From an uncultured Bacteroidales bacterium (GTDB lineage Bacteria > Bacteroidota > Bacteroidia > Bacteroidales > Paludibacteraceae), in the NCBI GenBank assembly GCA_937911235.1, contig CALDPN010000105.1:1-5794 (forward strand): DNA of 5,794 nucleotides, written 5' to 3'. A model generated the notes under the pieces. The model had not been told where the DNA came from, did no database searches, and saw only the letters and a list, made by a program, of their open reading frames with translations. Positions 4,912-5,794 of the stretch are shown in pieces; position 1 is the first letter of the stretch, and every line of letters begins with the position of its first letter. Position numbers and translations under genes: made by a program.

Positions 4912-5592
4912 ATGGCAACAATGTCATCACCATATTCTACAGGTACTACTTATTTTAGTAATGGTTACCAGCCTAATACTATAAATGGTTCTAAATTGAA
5001 GAAGACAGGTAAAACAGTTGGACAAACAGGTCTTAAAGGTTCTACTAGTTATGGTGGAAAAAATATGGACTCTCAAAATATTTGGAAAGATGGTAATGGT
5101 AACCAATGGATTTGGATTAGAACAGGAGATAGTATGGGATACTATATCCAATATAATCCTAGTTACAAAGGAAAAGTTGACTTCGCTGGAGGAAACTCTG
5201 CAAGCTATGACAAATATATGGTGTCTTCAAAAACAGGTACTAAAACTACAAACCCAACTTATTGGAAGAGTAGTGCAGATGCTGAATATCAAAAGACAAC
5301 ATCTAGCACATATAAAGCACCTGAACCAAAACCAACACCAAATCCAACACCAAATCCAATTCCAACACCTATAACTAAAAAATATATGTATGAATATAAA
5401 CTTGTTATTGAAGATAAAACTACATGTACTGATTGGACAAAGTGGGGCAAAGATAAAATAACACCAGATCAATTACAGAGTTTTATGACGAAGAATAAAA
5501 CTGAATGGAGTATGCGAGTATTTCAAAGCGGTTCTAATATATCGTATCCTGCTCATATTCGCCGCGCCATAGGATGTGTAGATGATGAATAA
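4912..5592 (+). CDS. Putative wall-binding phage protein with Pro-rich linker, 3' end probably chimeric
   Basis: The frame encodes 226 residues, with AAAGGA about ten bases before the ATG. Residues 1-90 are Gly, Tyr, Asn and Trp rich (TGKTVGQTGLKGSTSYGGKN, 32-51; GNGNQWIWIRTGDSMGYYIQ, 61-80) and resemble SH3-like wall-binding modules of phage lysis or tail proteins. Residues 91-135 are a polar spacer, and 136-153 form a Pro-rich hinge (PEPKPTPNPTPNPIPTP). Residues 157-182 (YMYEYKLVIEDKTTCTDWTK onwards) start a further small module. No catalytic motif is visible, so it may be an accessory wall binder or a lysis regulator. The last part, from about residue 185-205, changes character: the ending SNISYPAHIRRAIGCVDDE is helical and basic-then-acidic, and its codons (CGCCGCGCC) are GC-rich. 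It probably belonged to another gene. The stop overlaps the helicase start by 11 bases. Confidence 0.6.
   Translation: MATMSSPYSTGTTYFSNGYQPNTINGSKLKKTGKTVGQTGLKGSTSYGGKNMDSQNIWKDGNGNQWIWIRTGDSMGYYIQYNPSYKGKVDFAGGNSASYDKYMVSSKTGTKTTNPTYWKSSADAEYQKTTSSTYKAPEPKPTPNPTPNPIPTPITKKYMYEYKLVIEDKTTCTDWTKWGKDKITPDQLQSFMTKNKTEWSMRVFQSGSNISYPAHIRRAIGCVDDE
5455..5530 (+). other. Proposed recombination or assembly junction
   Basis: Within this stretch the frame passes from the phage module (TTCTDWTKWGKDKI) to a segment (TEWSMRVFQSGSNISYPAHI) that looks like the C-terminus of an unrelated protein. GC content and codon choice rise at about the same place. The exact breakpoint cannot be fixed. The reading frame is kept across it, which could be chance (one in three). 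Confidence 0.4.
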
Positions 5593-5794
5593 TAGTGTTG
5601 TTTTTGCTGCAGCAGGGAATGGAAAAACCTATGGCATATGCAAAGAAGCTATTGCATTAGCTGCTAACAGTACAAAATACATTTATTTAGTGACATATAC
5701 AAACGAGGGAGTACGCTCGTTAGAAAGGGAATATAAAAAGCAGAATTTCGGTATTCTGGATCAGACCGTGGTTATTACTACATGGTATAGTTTT
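5582..5794 (+). CDS. UvrD/Rep-family superfamily 1 helicase, N-terminal 71 residues
   Basis: This gene runs off the right edge. Two adjacent ATGs (5582 and 5585) follow AGGA at 5571-5574; the first is used here. Residues 9-16 (AAAGNGKT) are the Walker A motif I of superfamily 1 helicases, binding ATP, with Lys15 and Thr16 in place. Residues 38-47 (LVTYTNEGVR) fit motif Ia, and ITTWYSF at 65-71 matches the hydrophobic W-x-S-F segment that follows in a group of UvrD-like helicases from mobile elements and defence loci. Such enzymes unwind DNA 3' to 5'. No Q-motif-length leader is present; the protein starts right at motif I, as in this accessory group. It overlaps the previous stop by 11 bases, typical of a coupled partner gene. 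In Gabija-type operons that partner is an OLD-like nuclease; here only a possible 3' end of it remains. Confidence 0.78.
   Translation, partial: MMNNSVVFAAAGNGKTYGICKEAIALAANSTKYIYLVTYTNEGVRSLEREYKKQNFGILDQTVVITTWYSF

Noticed and set aside
5018..5374. Plus-strand 118-codon ORF inside the wall-binding protein gene in another frame
   Set aside because: The product is low-complexity (NQNQHQIQHQIQ from the Pro-repeat codons), has no ribosome site, and the main frame has clear domain texture.
700..5560. Phage attachment-site direct repeats at the two suspected junctions
   Set aside because: Comparing about 700-770 with 5440-5560 by eye showed no shared stretch long enough to stand out, and no integrase lies in the window.
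1..5794. Recoded genetic code (TGA as Trp), suggested by a Mollicutes-like bL31 and by the lack of TGA stops
   Set aside because: The many Trp residues in the tail protein and endolysin are encoded by TGG, and the genes read cleanly with the standard code. Using only TAA and TAG stops is unremarkable in AT-rich genomes.
1..5794. tRNA genes, CRISPR arrays or insertion-sequence ends
   Set aside because: No cloverleaf with a T-loop motif, no regularly spaced repeats and no transposase or terminal inverted repeats were seen.

Overview
This is AT-rich DNA (roughly two thirds A+T by eye) with strong AGGAGG-type ribosome binding sites, tightly packed genes and a standard genetic code. It fits a low-GC Gram-positive (Bacillota-like) host and one of its tailed phages or prophages. 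No genus can be fixed from the sequence. A ribosomal protein L31 remnant looks most like those of Erysipelotrichia or Mollicutes relatives, but this comes from memory of the family and was not searched.

Left part (1 to about 745), all on the minus strand. It holds the start of a gene for an exported protein (GTG start at 107), a short intrinsic terminator, and a 70-residue fragment matching only the N-terminus of the Ham1/RdgB nucleotide pyrophosphatase family. Upstream of these lie a 51-residue membrane peptide overlapping the fragment, an AT-only region with a possible promoter and a dyad, and the C-terminal half of bL31 (rpmE). Two of these are pieces of housekeeping genes, so the region looks degraded or recombined.

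Central part (about 745 to about 5460-5530), all on the plus strand, is a phage late module: the C-terminus of an unrecognised virion-like protein, a coiled-coil tail fibre, a DUF859-like/fibronectin-III tail protein, and a lysis cassette. The cassette has a sigma-A-type promoter at 3471-3499, a one-helix holin-like protein with a coiled coil, a 33-residue acidic peptide, an M23 + CW_7 + SH3-like endolysin, a two-helix holin-like protein and a second putative wall-binding protein. The fibre and tail protein would bind the cell surface. The membrane proteins would let the endolysin reach the peptidoglycan, and the wall-binding domains would hold enzymes at the wall.

Right part (about 5530 to 5794) is the start of a UvrD/Rep-type superfamily 1 helicase with an intact Walker A motif, overlapping the preceding ORF by 11 bases. 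The last 25-40 codons of that ORF look unlike the phage protein they are attached to. They may be the 3' end of a different gene, possibly the nuclease that normally precedes such a helicase in defence operons such as Gabija.

The most interesting feature is therefore the architecture. A phage tail-and-lysis block appears spliced between an antisense rpmE remnant on the left and a possible nuclease/helicase operon on the right, with both edge ORFs chimeric. This could be real recombination or an assembly chimera; read-level data would decide.
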